A DNA stretch of 45,599 nt from Bacteroidota bacterium (GTDB lineage: Bacteria; Bacteroidota; Bacteroidia; Chitinophagales; Chitinophagaceae): NCBI GenBank assembly GCA_005882975.1, contig VBAS01000064.1, forward strand, positions 1 to 45,599. The letters run 5' to 3'. Below are positions 30,651-40,517 of this stretch, piece by piece. How positions within the stretch are numbered: the first letter of the stretch is position 1; every line of letters begins with the position of its first letter. The notes beneath the pieces were generated by a model. The model saw nothing but the letters and a program-made list of their open reading frames with translations, was not told the DNA's origin and ran no database searches. The translations under genes and the position numbers were made by a program.

Positions 30651-31442
30651 TTAATTAATAGCTTTCCTGATTCGTAATAATTTTTCCAAAAGCGGAGCAA
30701 GCAGATCAAGTTTGAGCATATTAGCACCATCGCTTTTTGCTACAGCTGGGTTTGGATGTGTTTCAATAAATAATCCGTCGGCTCCAGTGGCAATAGCAGC
30801 CTTTGCAATTGTTTCTATCATTTGAGGATTACCGCCAGTGATGCCGGCAGATTGATTTGGCTGTTGAACGCCGTGTGATCGCATAATGGGGATGCTTCTG
30901 TAATCAACAACAAGATCCTGGTAACCGAATGTAGTACCTCTTTCAGTCAAAATGATCTTATCGTTTCCTGCGTTTCTAATTTTATCAACGGCAAATTTCA
31001 TCGCTTCTCCACTTACAAATTGACCTTTCTTTACATTAACGATCTTTCCTGTTTTTGCAGCGGCTTCCAAAAGATCTGTTTGACGACATAAAAAAGCAGG
31101 TATTTGTAAAATGTCAACATGCTGTGCGGCCAACACTGCTTCTTCTTTTGCATGTATATCAGTTGTTGCAGGTAAAAGAAATTTTTTCTTTACATGATTG
31201 ATCATTCCCAATGCGAGATCATCACCAAGGCCGACAAATGAAGTACCGCTTGTACGATTTGCTTTTCTATATGATGCTTTGAATATATATGGAATACCAA
31301 AATTTTTACAAATAGAATAAACTTTATCAGCTACTTCCATGATCAAATCTTCACTTTCAACAACACATGGACCTGCGATAAGAAAGAAGTTTTTTTCATC
31401 ATATGATTGCCCATCGAATATATCTTTCAGGAATTTTTCCAT
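30651..31442 (-). CDS. kdsA: 3-deoxy-8-phosphooctulonate (KDO-8-P) synthase
   Basis: FFLIAGPCVVESEDL, FKASYRKANRTS, TTDIHAKEEA, LQIPAFLCRQTDLLEAAAKTG, VNVKKGQFVSG, ILTERGTTFGYQDLVVDYRSIPIM. Confidence 0.96.
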   Translation of the reverse strand: MEKFLKDIFDGQSYDEKNFFLIAGPCVVESEDLIMEVADKVYSICKNFGIPYIFKASYRKANRTSGTSFVGLGDDLALGMINHVKKKFLLPATTDIHAKEEAVLAAQHVDILQIPAFLCRQTDLLEAAAKTGKIVNVKKGQFVSGEAMKFAVDKIRNAGNDKIILTERGTTFGYQDLVVDYRSIPIMRSHGVQQPNQSAGITGGNPQMIETIAKAAIATGADGLFIETHPNPAVAKSDGANMLKLDLLAPLLEKLLRIRKAIN

Positions 31443-31526
31443 AGCGGCAAAGGTAGGAGTGAGAATCGGAATTTGTGATTTGGAATTTGGGATCTGGAAT
31501 TTGACATTTGTTGCATAATACAGTTT

Positions 31527-32465
31527 ATGGTAAAAGAAAAGTTACTTGTGATTGGTGCATCGGGACAGATAGGAGTAGAGTTGACATTGGCCTTACGAAA
31601 AATATATGGCAATGGAAATGTTATTGCATCTGACTTACGTGAACAAAATCCTTTGCTTGAGGGCACCGGTCCTTATGTGAGTCTTGATGTAATGAATAAA
31701 GAAATGCTGCATGTACAGGTAATAAGACAAGGTATTACCCAGGTCTATCATTTGGCAGCAATTCTTTCAGCAACGGGAGAAAAAAATCCCAGCCTGGCAT
31801 GGCATTTAAATATGCAGGGCTTACTGAACGTTCTTGATATTGCAAGAGAAGAAAAAATGCATAAAGTTTACTGGCCATCTTCTATTGCAGTGTTTGGTCC
31901 CACTAGTCCAAAAAAGAATTGCCCGCAACAAACCATAATAGAACCAACAACCGTTTACGGTATCAGTAAATACGCAGGAGAATTTTGGTGCAATTATTTT
32001 TATCAGCGTTTTGGAGTTGATGTTCGCAGTTTAAGATATCCCGGATTGATTTCTTATAAATCTCCCCCGGGTGGTGGCACCACTGATTATGCAATAGAGA
32101 TATTTCATGAAGCATTGGAAGAAAAAAAGTATGAATGTTTTTTAGATGAGAATACTTATTTACCGATGATGTATATGCCCGATGCGATCCGGGCTACTAT
32201 TGAATTGATGGAAGCGCCGGCAGAAAAAATTTCAGTAAGAACGTCTTATAATATATCAGGAATGAGTTTTTCGCCGAAAGAAATAGGAGCCGAAGTAAAA
32301 AAACATATCCCTGATTTTAGTATCTCCTATAAACCGGATTACCGGCAGGCAATTGCCAACAGTTGGCCACAAAGCATTGATGACTCTGTGGCAAGAAAAG
32401 ATTGGGGTTGGAAAGAGGAATATGATTTGCCGGCAATGACAAAAGATATGTTCGATAATCTTTAA
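31527..32465 (+). CDS. NAD-dependent epimerase/dehydratase, L-threonine 3-dehydrogenase-like short-chain type
   Basis: LLVIGASGQIGVEL, VYHLAAILSATGEKNP, WPSSIAVFG, TVYGISKYAGE, RYPGLIS, GGGTTDYAIEIFHEAL. Confidence 0.85.
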   Translation: MVKEKLLVIGASGQIGVELTLALRKIYGNGNVIASDLREQNPLLEGTGPYVSLDVMNKEMLHVQVIRQGITQVYHLAAILSATGEKNPSLAWHLNMQGLLNVLDIAREEKMHKVYWPSSIAVFGPTSPKKNCPQQTIIEPTTVYGISKYAGEFWCNYFYQRFGVDVRSLRYPGLISYKSPPGGGTTDYAIEIFHEALEEKKYECFLDENTYLPMMYMPDAIRATIELMEAPAEKISVRTSYNISGMSFSPKEIGAEVKKHIPDFSISYKPDYRQAIANSWPQSIDDSVARKDWGWKEEYDLPAMTKDMFDNL

Positions 32466-32602
32466 AATTGTAATATGTCAGGACTATTTTCCCGGAAAAG
32501 ACTTACTTACCAATACTTCGAAAAGAGAAATATCAGCCTAATTATCACCAATTAGAGGCTGGTACGAAATAAAGATCACTATTCTGTAAAGTATTTAACA
32601 TG

Positions 32603-32629
32603 CCTGCCAACTTTTTGGCAGGTTTTTTT
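32603..32629 (+). terminator. Intrinsic terminator-like hairpin
   Basis: CCTGCCAActtttTTGGCAGG followed by TTTTTTT. Confidence 0.85.
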
Positions 32630-32665
32630 GTCTTTTACCGATATTGCACATTGAAAAATATTTAA

Positions 32666-33901
32666 ATGAAAGTACTTGTATTGATATGTAGTTTGATACT
32701 TAGTTTATTATCGGCTATGGGACAAAAAGAATTAGCTCCTAATTACAGAGCTTATGTTGTAAGGCCAGACAGTAATACCGTCGTTTTTAATATGCAGGTG
32801 AGTAAAGAAAAGACAGGTACTTATTTTTATATAATCAATGCAGATGAAAAAATTAAAGTAGGACCTGTTTCTCTTACAAATGATTCAGTAAATTTTGCTA
32901 TGCCGGTTTTTGAATCATCTTTTAAAACAAAAAGAAATGCTGATGGAAGTTTCCAGGGAATTTGGAACAAGGGCACGACCGGCGAATTTCAGAACTGGCC
33001 GTTTTATGCATATCCCAATCAACTCTACCGCTTTACAAAAACACAGGGAAGTGCTTTATATAATATCAGTGGCAAATGGGATGTTACGATCACAAGACCA
33101 AACGGCACTCCAAGAAAGGCACTAGCTGAGTTTGAACAGTCAGGCGATAAACTTACTGGCAGTTTCTTAACTCCTTCCGGCGATTATCGTTTTTTAGAAG
33201 GCATCGTTACGGGTGATTCATTAAAGCTATCAACATTTGATGGTTCACATGCTTATACTTTTTATGCGAAGATCGCAAGTGCTGAAAAGATCACAGGCGG
33301 ACTTTATTTAGCAGGCTATAGTGGTAAAGAAACATGGTCTGCTGTAAAAGATAATAATGTAAAAGAGCCACAGCAGGAGCAGCCAACCAAATTAAAGCCA
33401 GGAGAAAGCAAACTCAATTTTACTTTCAATGATCTTGAAGGAAAACCCGTTTCCATAAACGATGAAAGATTCAAAAATAAAGTTGTGGTCGTACAATTAA
33501 TGGGAAGTTGGTGTCCTAACTGCATGGATGAAACGAAATTTCTGAGTGATTTTTATAATAAGTATCGAAGCAAAGGCGTGGAAATAGTTTCGCTTGCTTA
33601 TGAATACTCAACAGATATAGAACGTTCGAGAAAAAGCCTTAGTAAATTTCAGAAGCTATTTAATGTACAATATCCAATGTTGATAACCGGTGTTACTTCA
33701 ACTGATGAACAAAAAACAGAGAAGACCTTGCCTCAGCTTAGTTCTATACAATCATTCCCTACAAGTATTTTTCTTGACAGGAAAGGAAATGTAAAAGAAG
33801 TTCACAGTGTATTCTATGGACCTGGCACCAAACAATACTTTGAAGAATACAAAAAGATCTTCACAAATATTGTGGAGGGGTTGCTAAAGGAAAAGAATTG
33901 A
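32666..33901 (+). CDS. TlpA-like thioredoxin-fold protein (exported)
   Basis: Signal peptide; C-terminal VVVQLMGSWCPNCMDETKFLSDFYNKY and FPTSIFLDRKG. Confidence 0.88.
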   Translation: MKVLVLICSLILSLLSAMGQKELAPNYRAYVVRPDSNTVVFNMQVSKEKTGTYFYIINADEKIKVGPVSLTNDSVNFAMPVFESSFKTKRNADGSFQGIWNKGTTGEFQNWPFYAYPNQLYRFTKTQGSALYNISGKWDVTITRPNGTPRKALAEFEQSGDKLTGSFLTPSGDYRFLEGIVTGDSLKLSTFDGSHAYTFYAKIASAEKITGGLYLAGYSGKETWSAVKDNNVKEPQQEQPTKLKPGESKLNFTFNDLEGKPVSINDERFKNKVVVVQLMGSWCPNCMDETKFLSDFYNKYRSKGVEIVSLAYEYSTDIERSRKSLSKFQKLFNVQYPMLITGVTSTDEQKTEKTLPQLSSIQSFPTSIFLDRKGNVKEVHSVFYGPGTKQYFEEYKKIFTNIVEGLLKEKN

Positions 33902-33905
33902 GTTG

Positions 33906-33936
33906 TGAGTAGTGAGTTGTGAATGGTCACTACTCA
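33906..33936. repeat. Perfect 10-bp inverted repeat (hairpin)
   Basis: TGAGTAGTGA (33906-33915) / TCACTACTCA (33927-33936). Confidence 0.7.
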
Positions 33937-34121
33937 TAAACATCAATCACAAGTCACCATTGATCATTCACGTAAGCTCAGTAGAATTTTTGTAGTACAA
34001 GAGTGCCCCGATATTCATCGGGGTTTCGCTTCGCTCAACGACAGATGCCATGAAAAATAGAACGATAAACTGAGCGTAGCAACAGTCGTTCAATAGAATT
34101 ACAAAAGCTGGCTCCAGAAAA

Positions 34122-34865
34122 TTATAACTCCCTTATCCAAATATTCCGGAAACTGGTAAGATGAGAATGATCTTGTAACATGAGTGGTTCTTTTGCATCA
34201 TGCTTTTCATAAAAAGGTGACCCAATATATTCGGTATTGCCCCAGATGGTTGTGTTGTTTTGAACCAACACTCCATTTTGTATTACCGTAATGTGGGCGG
34301 GTATGACCACCGAACCATTATCACTGAATCGTGGTGCAGTAAATACAATATCATAGGTCTGCCATTCGCCGGGAGCTTTGCATACGTTTACCAGCGGCGG
34401 AGTTTGTTTATACATACTTCCTGCCTGGCCATTTACATAGGTTTTATTTATGTTGTTGTAGTTGTCGAGCACCTGCAATTCATAACGGCCCATCAGGAAA
34501 ACACCGCTATTGCCGCGGTCCTGATTTTCTCCTTTTACATTTTTATCAATGCGCCATTCGATGTGCAACTGGCAATCGCCAAATTTTTGTTTTGTTTGTA
34601 TGGCGCCTGTGCCGGGCTTTACTGTCAGCGCATTATCAGCTACTGTCCATTTTGCCTCATCACCATTTGCATGTTGCCAACCGCTGGCTGACGTACCATT
34701 AAATAATATAATGGCATCCGAGGGAGCGTCGGCATTGGTTTTGCCGGGAGTAACCACTTTCACTTCGGGTTTCCATATTTCAGTTGTAGGCGGGTCTTTC
34801 TGTGCAAAAAGATTAGTGTTTGCAATGATGGCTGCGCAAATAATAACAGATCGTTGTAACTGCAT
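34122..34865 (-). CDS. DUF1080-type (3-keto-disaccharide hydrolase-like) exported protein
   Basis: Signal peptide; AIILFNGTSASGWQHANGDEAKWTVADNALTVKPGTGAIQTKQKFGDCQLHIEWR, GNSGVFLMGRYELQVLDNY. Confidence 0.88.
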   Translation of the reverse strand: MQLQRSVIICAAIIANTNLFAQKDPPTTEIWKPEVKVVTPGKTNADAPSDAIILFNGTSASGWQHANGDEAKWTVADNALTVKPGTGAIQTKQKFGDCQLHIEWRIDKNVKGENQDRGNSGVFLMGRYELQVLDNYNNINKTYVNGQAGSMYKQTPPLVNVCKAPGEWQTYDIVFTAPRFSDNGSVVIPAHITVIQNGVLVQNNTTIWGNTEYIGSPFYEKHDAKEPLMLQDHSHLTSFRNIWIREL

Positions 34866-34973
34866 AAAATGTTTTTAGAATGGGAAGGTAAATAATTTAA
34901 TAGTTCAATTGTTTGATTTTTTAGAAGTGTGACCTCTAAATAGGATTCTGGTAAAACACATATAAAAATGATA

Positions 34974-35450
34974 TTACTTCTCTTGTGACTCCAGGAGTAT
35001 TTTTTTGATCAGCACAATCTGACCTAAATGATAATGAGTATGCTCAATGATGCCATGGAGGTTTCTGTAATAGGTGCCATATTTTTCATCTGAAAAAATC
35101 TCTCCAAGTTTGCTTTCCGGCAATTGTTCTATCAGTTTGGCAAAATTTTCAGCATCGTTCCATGTCTTGTTTAATAAATTTTCCCAATCCTCCTGGCTTT
35201 GGATCGGCGTAAGATCAAAACTATACTTGTCGTGGGCAGTGAGTGGCTCGCCTTTTAAAACCATTGTGATTGCACTTACATAATAATTTATATGAAAAAC
35301 AAGAGTTGCAATTGTGTTTAATGAATAAATTTTTGTTGTGGCTTGTTGCCAGGTTAAACCAGTCAACGTTTCTTTAAGATTAACTGATGTCCAGTTTTTT
35401 CCAAAATGAACATCTCTGAAATGTTTTGCTATTTGAGCTGTTAGGTTCAT
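34974..35450 (-). CDS. DinB-like superfamily protein (DUF1572-type)
   Basis: TLTGLTWQQATTK...IATLVFHINYYV...GIIEHTHYHLGQIVLIKK. Confidence 0.7.
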   Translation of the reverse strand: MNLTAQIAKHFRDVHFGKNWTSVNLKETLTGLTWQQATTKIYSLNTIATLVFHINYYVSAITMVLKGEPLTAHDKYSFDLTPIQSQEDWENLLNKTWNDAENFAKLIEQLPESKLGEIFSDEKYGTYYRNLHGIIEHTHYHLGQIVLIKKILLESQEK

Positions 35451-35479
35451 GCTGGTAAAATATTGTTGATGAAATTTTA

Positions 35480-36067
35480 CTAATCATTTAATCCTTTACC
35501 ATTTAAAATTTGCTTCATTGATTTTTCAATCCTTGATTCCCTCGTTTTGGATTGTTTAGGTTGAGAAAAATAAAATATATAGGCTCTTTGCCGTCCCGGT
35601 GTTAATGCATCAAAAGCTTTTTTCAGAGTTGTGTTTTTATCTAATCTTTTTTGAAACTCTTCAGGAACCTTGAATTCTGATGTCTTTTTTAATTTCACTT
35701 TTAAACCAGCTCTTTCTACTTCAATAGCTTCATAAACATAAGCCTTCAGAATTTTTTCCATCTTCACAATTTCTTTAGCATTGGTGAAACGTATCTGTCT
35801 TGCCGATTGTACATTCTTAGTTTGCTGAATCAAAATACCATTGGGATCGTTTAACAAGGCACCTTTGAAAAACAAAAGAGCACAGTATTCTTTAAATCCA
35901 TGAATCAATACAATGTTTGTGTTCTCAAATGTGTAGCAAGGACAGCCCCACTTTAATTCTTCGATCAGGCCGCAATCGAGAATGATCTTTCTTAATTTCT
36001 CATATTCTTTTTGCCATTGTGTGTCCTGGCTAAAGAACCAATCAACCTTAGGATTCATTTCACTCAT
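35480..36067 (-). CDS. YdeI/DUF1801-type protein
   Basis: ELKWGCPCYTFENTNIVLIHGFKEYCALLFFKGALL, FDALTPGRQRAYIFYFSQPKQSKTRESRIEK; start reassigned to MSEMNPKVD. Confidence 0.8.
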   Translation of the reverse strand: MSEMNPKVDWFFSQDTQWQKEYEKLRKIILDCGLIEELKWGCPCYTFENTNIVLIHGFKEYCALLFFKGALLNDPNGILIQQTKNVQSARQIRFTNAKEIVKMEKILKAYVYEAIEVERAGLKVKLKKTSEFKVPEEFQKRLDKNTTLKKAFDALTPGRQRAYIFYFSQPKQSKTRESRIEKSMKQILNGKGLND

Positions 36068-36084
36068 CGTCAAATATGTTTTTG

Positions 36085-36651
36085 TTACACTTTTAGTGAG
36101 CCGCGAAAACCCCTGGCAGCATAGTAAGAATCTGCACCATTGTGACATAAGAAAACAGTGTCGTAGCGACGATCACAAAAAACGGCACCACCGAGTTTCC
36201 TGATCTCAGAAGGAGTTTTTACCCAGCTCGATGTTTTTGTATCGAAATTTCCAAGTTTCTGCAAAGCTCTATATTCTTCTTCTGATAAAATTTCAATTCC
36301 CATGTCGGATGCCATATTGATAGCGCTGTCTTTTGGTTTATGTTCTTTTCTTTTCTCCAAAGCTTCATGATCATAACAAACACTTCTGCGATCTCCGGGG
36401 CTTTCCGCTGAGCAATCATAAAAAATGTACTCACCAGTTTTTTTATTATAACTAACAACATCTGGTTCACCCCCTGTTTCTTCCATTGCATTGAGCGACC
36501 ATAATTTTTCAGTATTAGCCTGCAGCTTCGCATATACTTTGGCCCACTCAAGACCTTTATGCCGGCTCATGTTTTTTTCAAACCGGGCTTTTAAAGTGTT
36601 GAGTAGTTCTTCACGCTGTTTTGTTGACAATTCTTTTTTCATCCTATTCAT
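36085..36651 (-). CDS. DUF4256-type protein
   Basis: LLNTLKARFEKNMSRHKGLEWAKVYAKLQ, MEETGGEPDVV, SPGDRRSVCYD. Confidence 0.75.
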   Translation of the reverse strand: MNRMKKELSTKQREELLNTLKARFEKNMSRHKGLEWAKVYAKLQANTEKLWSLNAMEETGGEPDVVSYNKKTGEYIFYDCSAESPGDRRSVCYDHEALEKRKEHKPKDSAINMASDMGIEILSEEEYRALQKLGNFDTKTSSWVKTPSEIRKLGGAVFCDRRYDTVFLCHNGADSYYAARGFRGSLKV

Positions 36652-36756
36652 TTATTAAAATTAACTGAAATGAGTTTTCTATCCGCAAAAAATTGCATCA
36701 AAAGAGAAAGCATTATATACACGTATCATTCAGGAAGATTTATCTTTAGCATCTAC

Positions 36757-37903
36757 ATGAATTTATTTACTGATAAAGCGGTTATTATTGTTACTTGTCC
36801 TAAACGGCTGGCACCTTACCTGGAGCAGGAAGTAAAAGATCTTGGATTTATAACCGAAGAAACATTTGTAACAGGGGTACGCATCTACGGCACTATTAAT
36901 GATTGTATAAAATTAAACCTGAATCTTCGTTGTGCCAGCCAGGTACTTCATAGCCTGAAAAAATTCGAAGCAGAAAATGCGGATGATATTTATAATGATC
37001 TTGTTGATTACCCATGGGAGAATATTTTACCAGAGCCGGGTTATTTTTCCATCACCAGCAATGTAAATAATCCTACTATTAATAACAGCATGTTTGCTAA
37101 CCTGCGGGTAAAAGATGCAATAGTTGACAGGTTACGTGAAAAAAGAGGCATACGTCCATCAACGGGTTCGGCGCTTACCGGTGCTGTCATCAACCTGTTT
37201 TGGAAAAATGAAAATGCAGAAATATTTATTGATACATCAGGCGGTTCTTTAGGCAGGCATGGTTATCGAAAAATACCGGGCCAGGCGCCTATGCTGGAAG
37301 CATTGGCTGCCGCAACTATTTATGCTACACAATGGGATAAAAGATCACCATTTGTAAATCCTATGTGCGGGTCAGGTACAGTCGCCATTGAGGCAGCTAT
37401 GATCGCTACCAACAGGCGACCGGGATTATTCAGAACCAATTATGCTTTTATGCATTTGCAGGGATATGATGAATCGGTTTATTTGCAGGAAGATGCTTTA
37501 CTGGAAAAACAAATTGTCGATGTGCCCGGTCTTCGAATCATCGCTACAGATTATAGCGCCAGGGCAATTGAAAATGCAAGGAAGAATGCAATTGCAGCAG
37601 GCGTAGCCAACCTCATCGATTTTGCTGTTTGTGATTTTGGTAAACCCGGAATATGGAGAACGATTGGGTGACGTTAATAAACTGGAAGGAACCTATAGCC
37701 GTATTGGTGATTTTATGAAACAGAAATGCGGTGGATATTTTGGTTATGTTTTTACTGGTAACCTTGACCTCGCAAAAAAAATAGGATTGAAAGCCAAACG
37801 GCGGATAGAATTTTATACCAGTACTATTGATTGCCGCTTGCTCGAATATGAATTATATAGCGGAAGCCGGGCGGCACCAAAAGAAGTAAAAGAAGAACAG
37901 TAA
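36757..37903 (+). pseudogene. THUMP-domain class I SAM-dependent RNA methyltransferase (RlmL-like), disrupted by frameshift near 37625-37640
   Basis: ORF 36670-37671 has the N-terminal/THUMP and SAM motifs (FVNPMCGSGTVAIEAAMIA, IIATDYSARAIENARKNA). Continuation FVILVNPEYGERLGD...GTYSRIGDFMKQKCGGYFGYVFTGNLDLAKKIGLKAKRRIEFY lies in another frame (ORF 37622-37903). Confidence 0.85.
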
Positions 37904-37950
37904 TTGTAAATTAATCCGTTTACCGGATTTTTCAAAAACACTTCAGTCTT

Positions 37951-38043
37951 TTCCTTTGCGCTTCTTTGCGTTTTACTTTTGTTTTTCTTTGCGGTTAAAA
38001 TTTTACCGCAAAGCCGCAAAGGGTTCGCAAAGAAAACGCAAAG
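37951..38043. repeat. Palindromic repeat built of CTTTGCG / CGCAAAG heptamers
   Basis: CTTTGCG at 37954, 37964 and 37987; CGCAAAG at 38007, 38015, 38026 and 38037. Confidence 0.8.
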
Positions 38044-38091
38044 AATAAAACATAGATCAACTCTTTATTAAAATAATAATAGTATTACCAT

Positions 38092-38358
38092 ATGGATATT
38101 TCAACACTGCAAAAAATTGTAAGAGACAGGTATTTTAAAACAGATAATGAAAGAGGTATTTATCACACTGCTTTATGGTTTCATGAAGAAGTGGGAGAAC
38201 TTTCGGCTGCAATAGCCAGTGGGGATATTCAAAATGCAAAAGAAGAACTGGGAGATGTGTTGATGTGGTTATTAACCTTAGCCAATCTTTTGAGTGTGGA
38301 TATGGAAGAAGTTGTCAAAGAATATTTAAATAACCCCAGAAAACTTCCATCAAAATAG
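38092..38358 (+). CDS. MazG-type nucleotide pyrophosphohydrolase
   Basis: WFHEEVGELSAAIASGDIQNAKEELGDVLMWLLTLANLLSVDMEE (EExxE...ExxD). Confidence 0.88.
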   Translation: MDISTLQKIVRDRYFKTDNERGIYHTALWFHEEVGELSAAIASGDIQNAKEELGDVLMWLLTLANLLSVDMEEVVKEYLNNPRKLPSK

Positions 38359-38401
38359 AGAAGCTGTCGATTTTACCAGATAGTGTCTCAATTTGCTTTT
38401 T

Positions 38402-38479
38402 AACCACAGAGACATTGAGTTCACAGAGAAGCACAGAGATTATCGCCGTGTAACTTAGTGTCTTTGTGTCTCCGTGGTT
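38402..38479. repeat. Palindromic repeat of CACAGAG-type
   Basis: AACCACAGAGACA (38402-38414) pairs with TGTCTCCGTGGTT (38467-38479), 12/13; internal cacagag copies. Confidence 0.75.
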
Positions 38480-38508
38480 CAATTTTAATTTTAAACAGAG
38501 ACACTACT

Positions 38509-39834
38509 TTACTTCGCAACCGCGATCTTTACTTTCTTATTCTTTATTTTCTGGTCTTTGATCAGCTGCAGTGTGTGGCTGACCTTTATTTTCTTTACTG
38601 CTACAAAAGAAAAAAAGTCTTTTGCTTCGATCAAACCAATATCTTCTTTTTTTAGCTGGCCTTTATTGGATAGAAATCCAACGATATCAATTTTATTCAC
38701 CTTATCTTTTTTCCCGGCAGCAATAAATAAAGTTGACCATTGTGGTTTATCCGGGAGGGTGCTGGTTTCCGGCAGTTCTATCTTTTCTGATTCTGCATCA
38801 ACATATTCCGGCAATTCTTCCTCGGGGGATAAAATAAGAATAGCAGTGCCACTGGCATCCATCCGTGCAGTTCTTCCATTGCGGTGTGTAAAAATATCTT
38901 CGCTGCCCGGTAAATGATAATGAATGATGTAGCGGATATTAGCTATATCAAGTCCCCTTGATGCAAGGTCAGTTGTTACCAATACATTGGACGTTCCATT
39001 TCTGAATTTACAAAGGGCAGCATCTCTTTCCTGTTGCTCCATGGCACCATGATAAAATACATTGATAATATCTTTTTCTTTCAGCCATTTGCTGGTTCGT
39101 TCTACTGATTCGCGGTGATTACAGAAAACTATTGTGGACCGGTTATCCAGCATACAGATCAGCCGGAAAAGTGTTTCTAATTTATCTTTTCCATCACTCA
39201 TTAATATCTTAACCGCAAGTCCTGTATCCGCATCTTTATCATTTTGAAAATCCAGCTTGACCAGGTTATCTGTATTTATAAAGCCAGGAATTTCCAATGC
39301 ATCTGTCGCAGAGATCAATATTCTTTTTGTTAATGATCTTAAAGAACCTATTATAAAAGACATCTCATCCTGGAAACCCAGTTCTAATGATTTGTCAAAT
39401 TCATCCAGCACCAATGTTTCAATTGTATCAATAGTGATATTTCCTCTTCTTATATGATCAGCTAACCTGCCCGGTGTGCCTATCAATAATGCGGGGGGCT
39501 GCTTCAGGTTATTTTCTTCTGTTTCTCTTAAGTGGCCGCCATAGCAACAGGTAACTTTAAGATCAGTGCCCATACTTTTAAATACAGATTCGATCTGCAA
39601 AGCCAGTTCACGGGATGGCACAATGATAATGGCTTGTGTATTTGTATTCGCCGGTTTTAATAATTTGATCAGCGGTAACAGGTAGGCCAATGTTTTGCCT
39701 GACCCGGTAGCTGATAAAAGCAGTACATTATCGTTTTTATCAATAGCTTCTATGGAAGCCAATTGCATTTCATTGAGCGACTTGATCTTTAATTTTGATA
39801 AGATACTAGTAGTGGAAATTTTTGTTGTGGGCAT
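38509..39834 (-). CDS. DEAD-box ATP-dependent RNA helicase with DbpA-like C-terminal extension
   Basis: LLSATGSGKTLAYLLPL, IIVPSRELALQ, LIGTPGRLADHI, LVLDEFDKSLE, LISATD, FCNHRESVERT, VTTDLASRGLDIANIRYIIHYHLPGSEDIFTHRNGRTARM. Confidence 0.93.
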   Translation of the reverse strand: MPTTKISTTSILSKLKIKSLNEMQLASIEAIDKNDNVLLLSATGSGKTLAYLLPLIKLLKPANTNTQAIIIVPSRELALQIESVFKSMGTDLKVTCCYGGHLRETEENNLKQPPALLIGTPGRLADHIRRGNITIDTIETLVLDEFDKSLELGFQDEMSFIIGSLRSLTKRILISATDALEIPGFINTDNLVKLDFQNDKDADTGLAVKILMSDGKDKLETLFRLICMLDNRSTIVFCNHRESVERTSKWLKEKDIINVFYHGAMEQQERDAALCKFRNGTSNVLVTTDLASRGLDIANIRYIIHYHLPGSEDIFTHRNGRTARMDASGTAILILSPEEELPEYVDAESEKIELPETSTLPDKPQWSTLFIAAGKKDKVNKIDIVGFLSNKGQLKKEDIGLIEAKDFFSFVAVKKIKVSHTLQLIKDQKIKNKKVKIAVAK

Positions 39835-40022
39835 AATGGCAAAAATAAGCTAGTTGTGTTTGCCGGGAAGAAGTGATTCTCTGCAATAAGCAAATATTGC
39901 CGAAGTGGGGGAGTTTGGAATACGTCAACTAATGCTCAATAGAATTTTGTCCGCTGGTATGCCTATTTTGGCAATACCATGTAGCGGTAGTGCATCTGCC
40001 AGCTTACAGAAAACGCTGCCTT

Positions 40023-40331
40023 TTATTTCAGTCCACGGGTAATTAATGAAGCTTTTTGATTTACTTCATAGTCGACAGAAGAAACATTTTTTACATACGG
40101 TCTGCTTATAACTGCTTTTACAAGTTCAGAATGCATGAAGTCTTCCATTGCAGTTTTGTTTTCCCACAAATAGAAGCCACCAAAAGAATTTTTTTCTTCG
40201 TCTGCCAACCAAACCTTTGAGATAAGACCTTTCACATTTGCCAGAATGGGAGCGTCTGGTTCGACCATTTGTTTCAAATATTCCGCCTGGGAAATATTGT
40301 TTAATTGATAGGTGATGAGTTGTGCTTGCAT
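40023..40331 (-). CDS. YdhR-like putative mono-oxygenase (ABM fold)
   Basis: MQAQLITYQLNNISQAEYLKQMVEPDAPILANVKGLISKVWLADEEKNSFGGFYLWENKTAMEDFM. Confidence 0.75.
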   Translation of the reverse strand: MQAQLITYQLNNISQAEYLKQMVEPDAPILANVKGLISKVWLADEEKNSFGGFYLWENKTAMEDFMHSELVKAVISRPYVKNVSSVDYEVNQKASLITRGLK

Positions 40332-40406
40332 TATTTTATTTTTTAAATTAATAATGACGCAAAAGTAAAATTATTCTATTACCTAAAAAATGCGGCATTG
40401 CGGTCA

Positions 40407-40516
40407 GGGCTTGCCGATGTACCGGCATTAGCATTCCGTCAGCCTAAATTTATTACAAAAGTCCAATAGATTTTTTTGTTGAGCACTTGTTCGTCAGCCG
40501 GTATATTGGCAAACCC
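40407..40516. repeat. Large imperfect palindrome (20-nt arms, 17/20 matched)
   Basis: GGGCTTGCCGATGTACCGGC (40407-40426) versus GCCGGTATATTGGCAAACCC (40497-40516). Confidence 0.75.
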
Positions 40517-40517
40517 A

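Noticed and set aside
37622-37903. Separate small methyltransferase-like gene
   Set aside because: Its sequence is the missing C-terminal part of the upstream THUMP methyltransferase in another frame, so it is treated as one disrupted gene.
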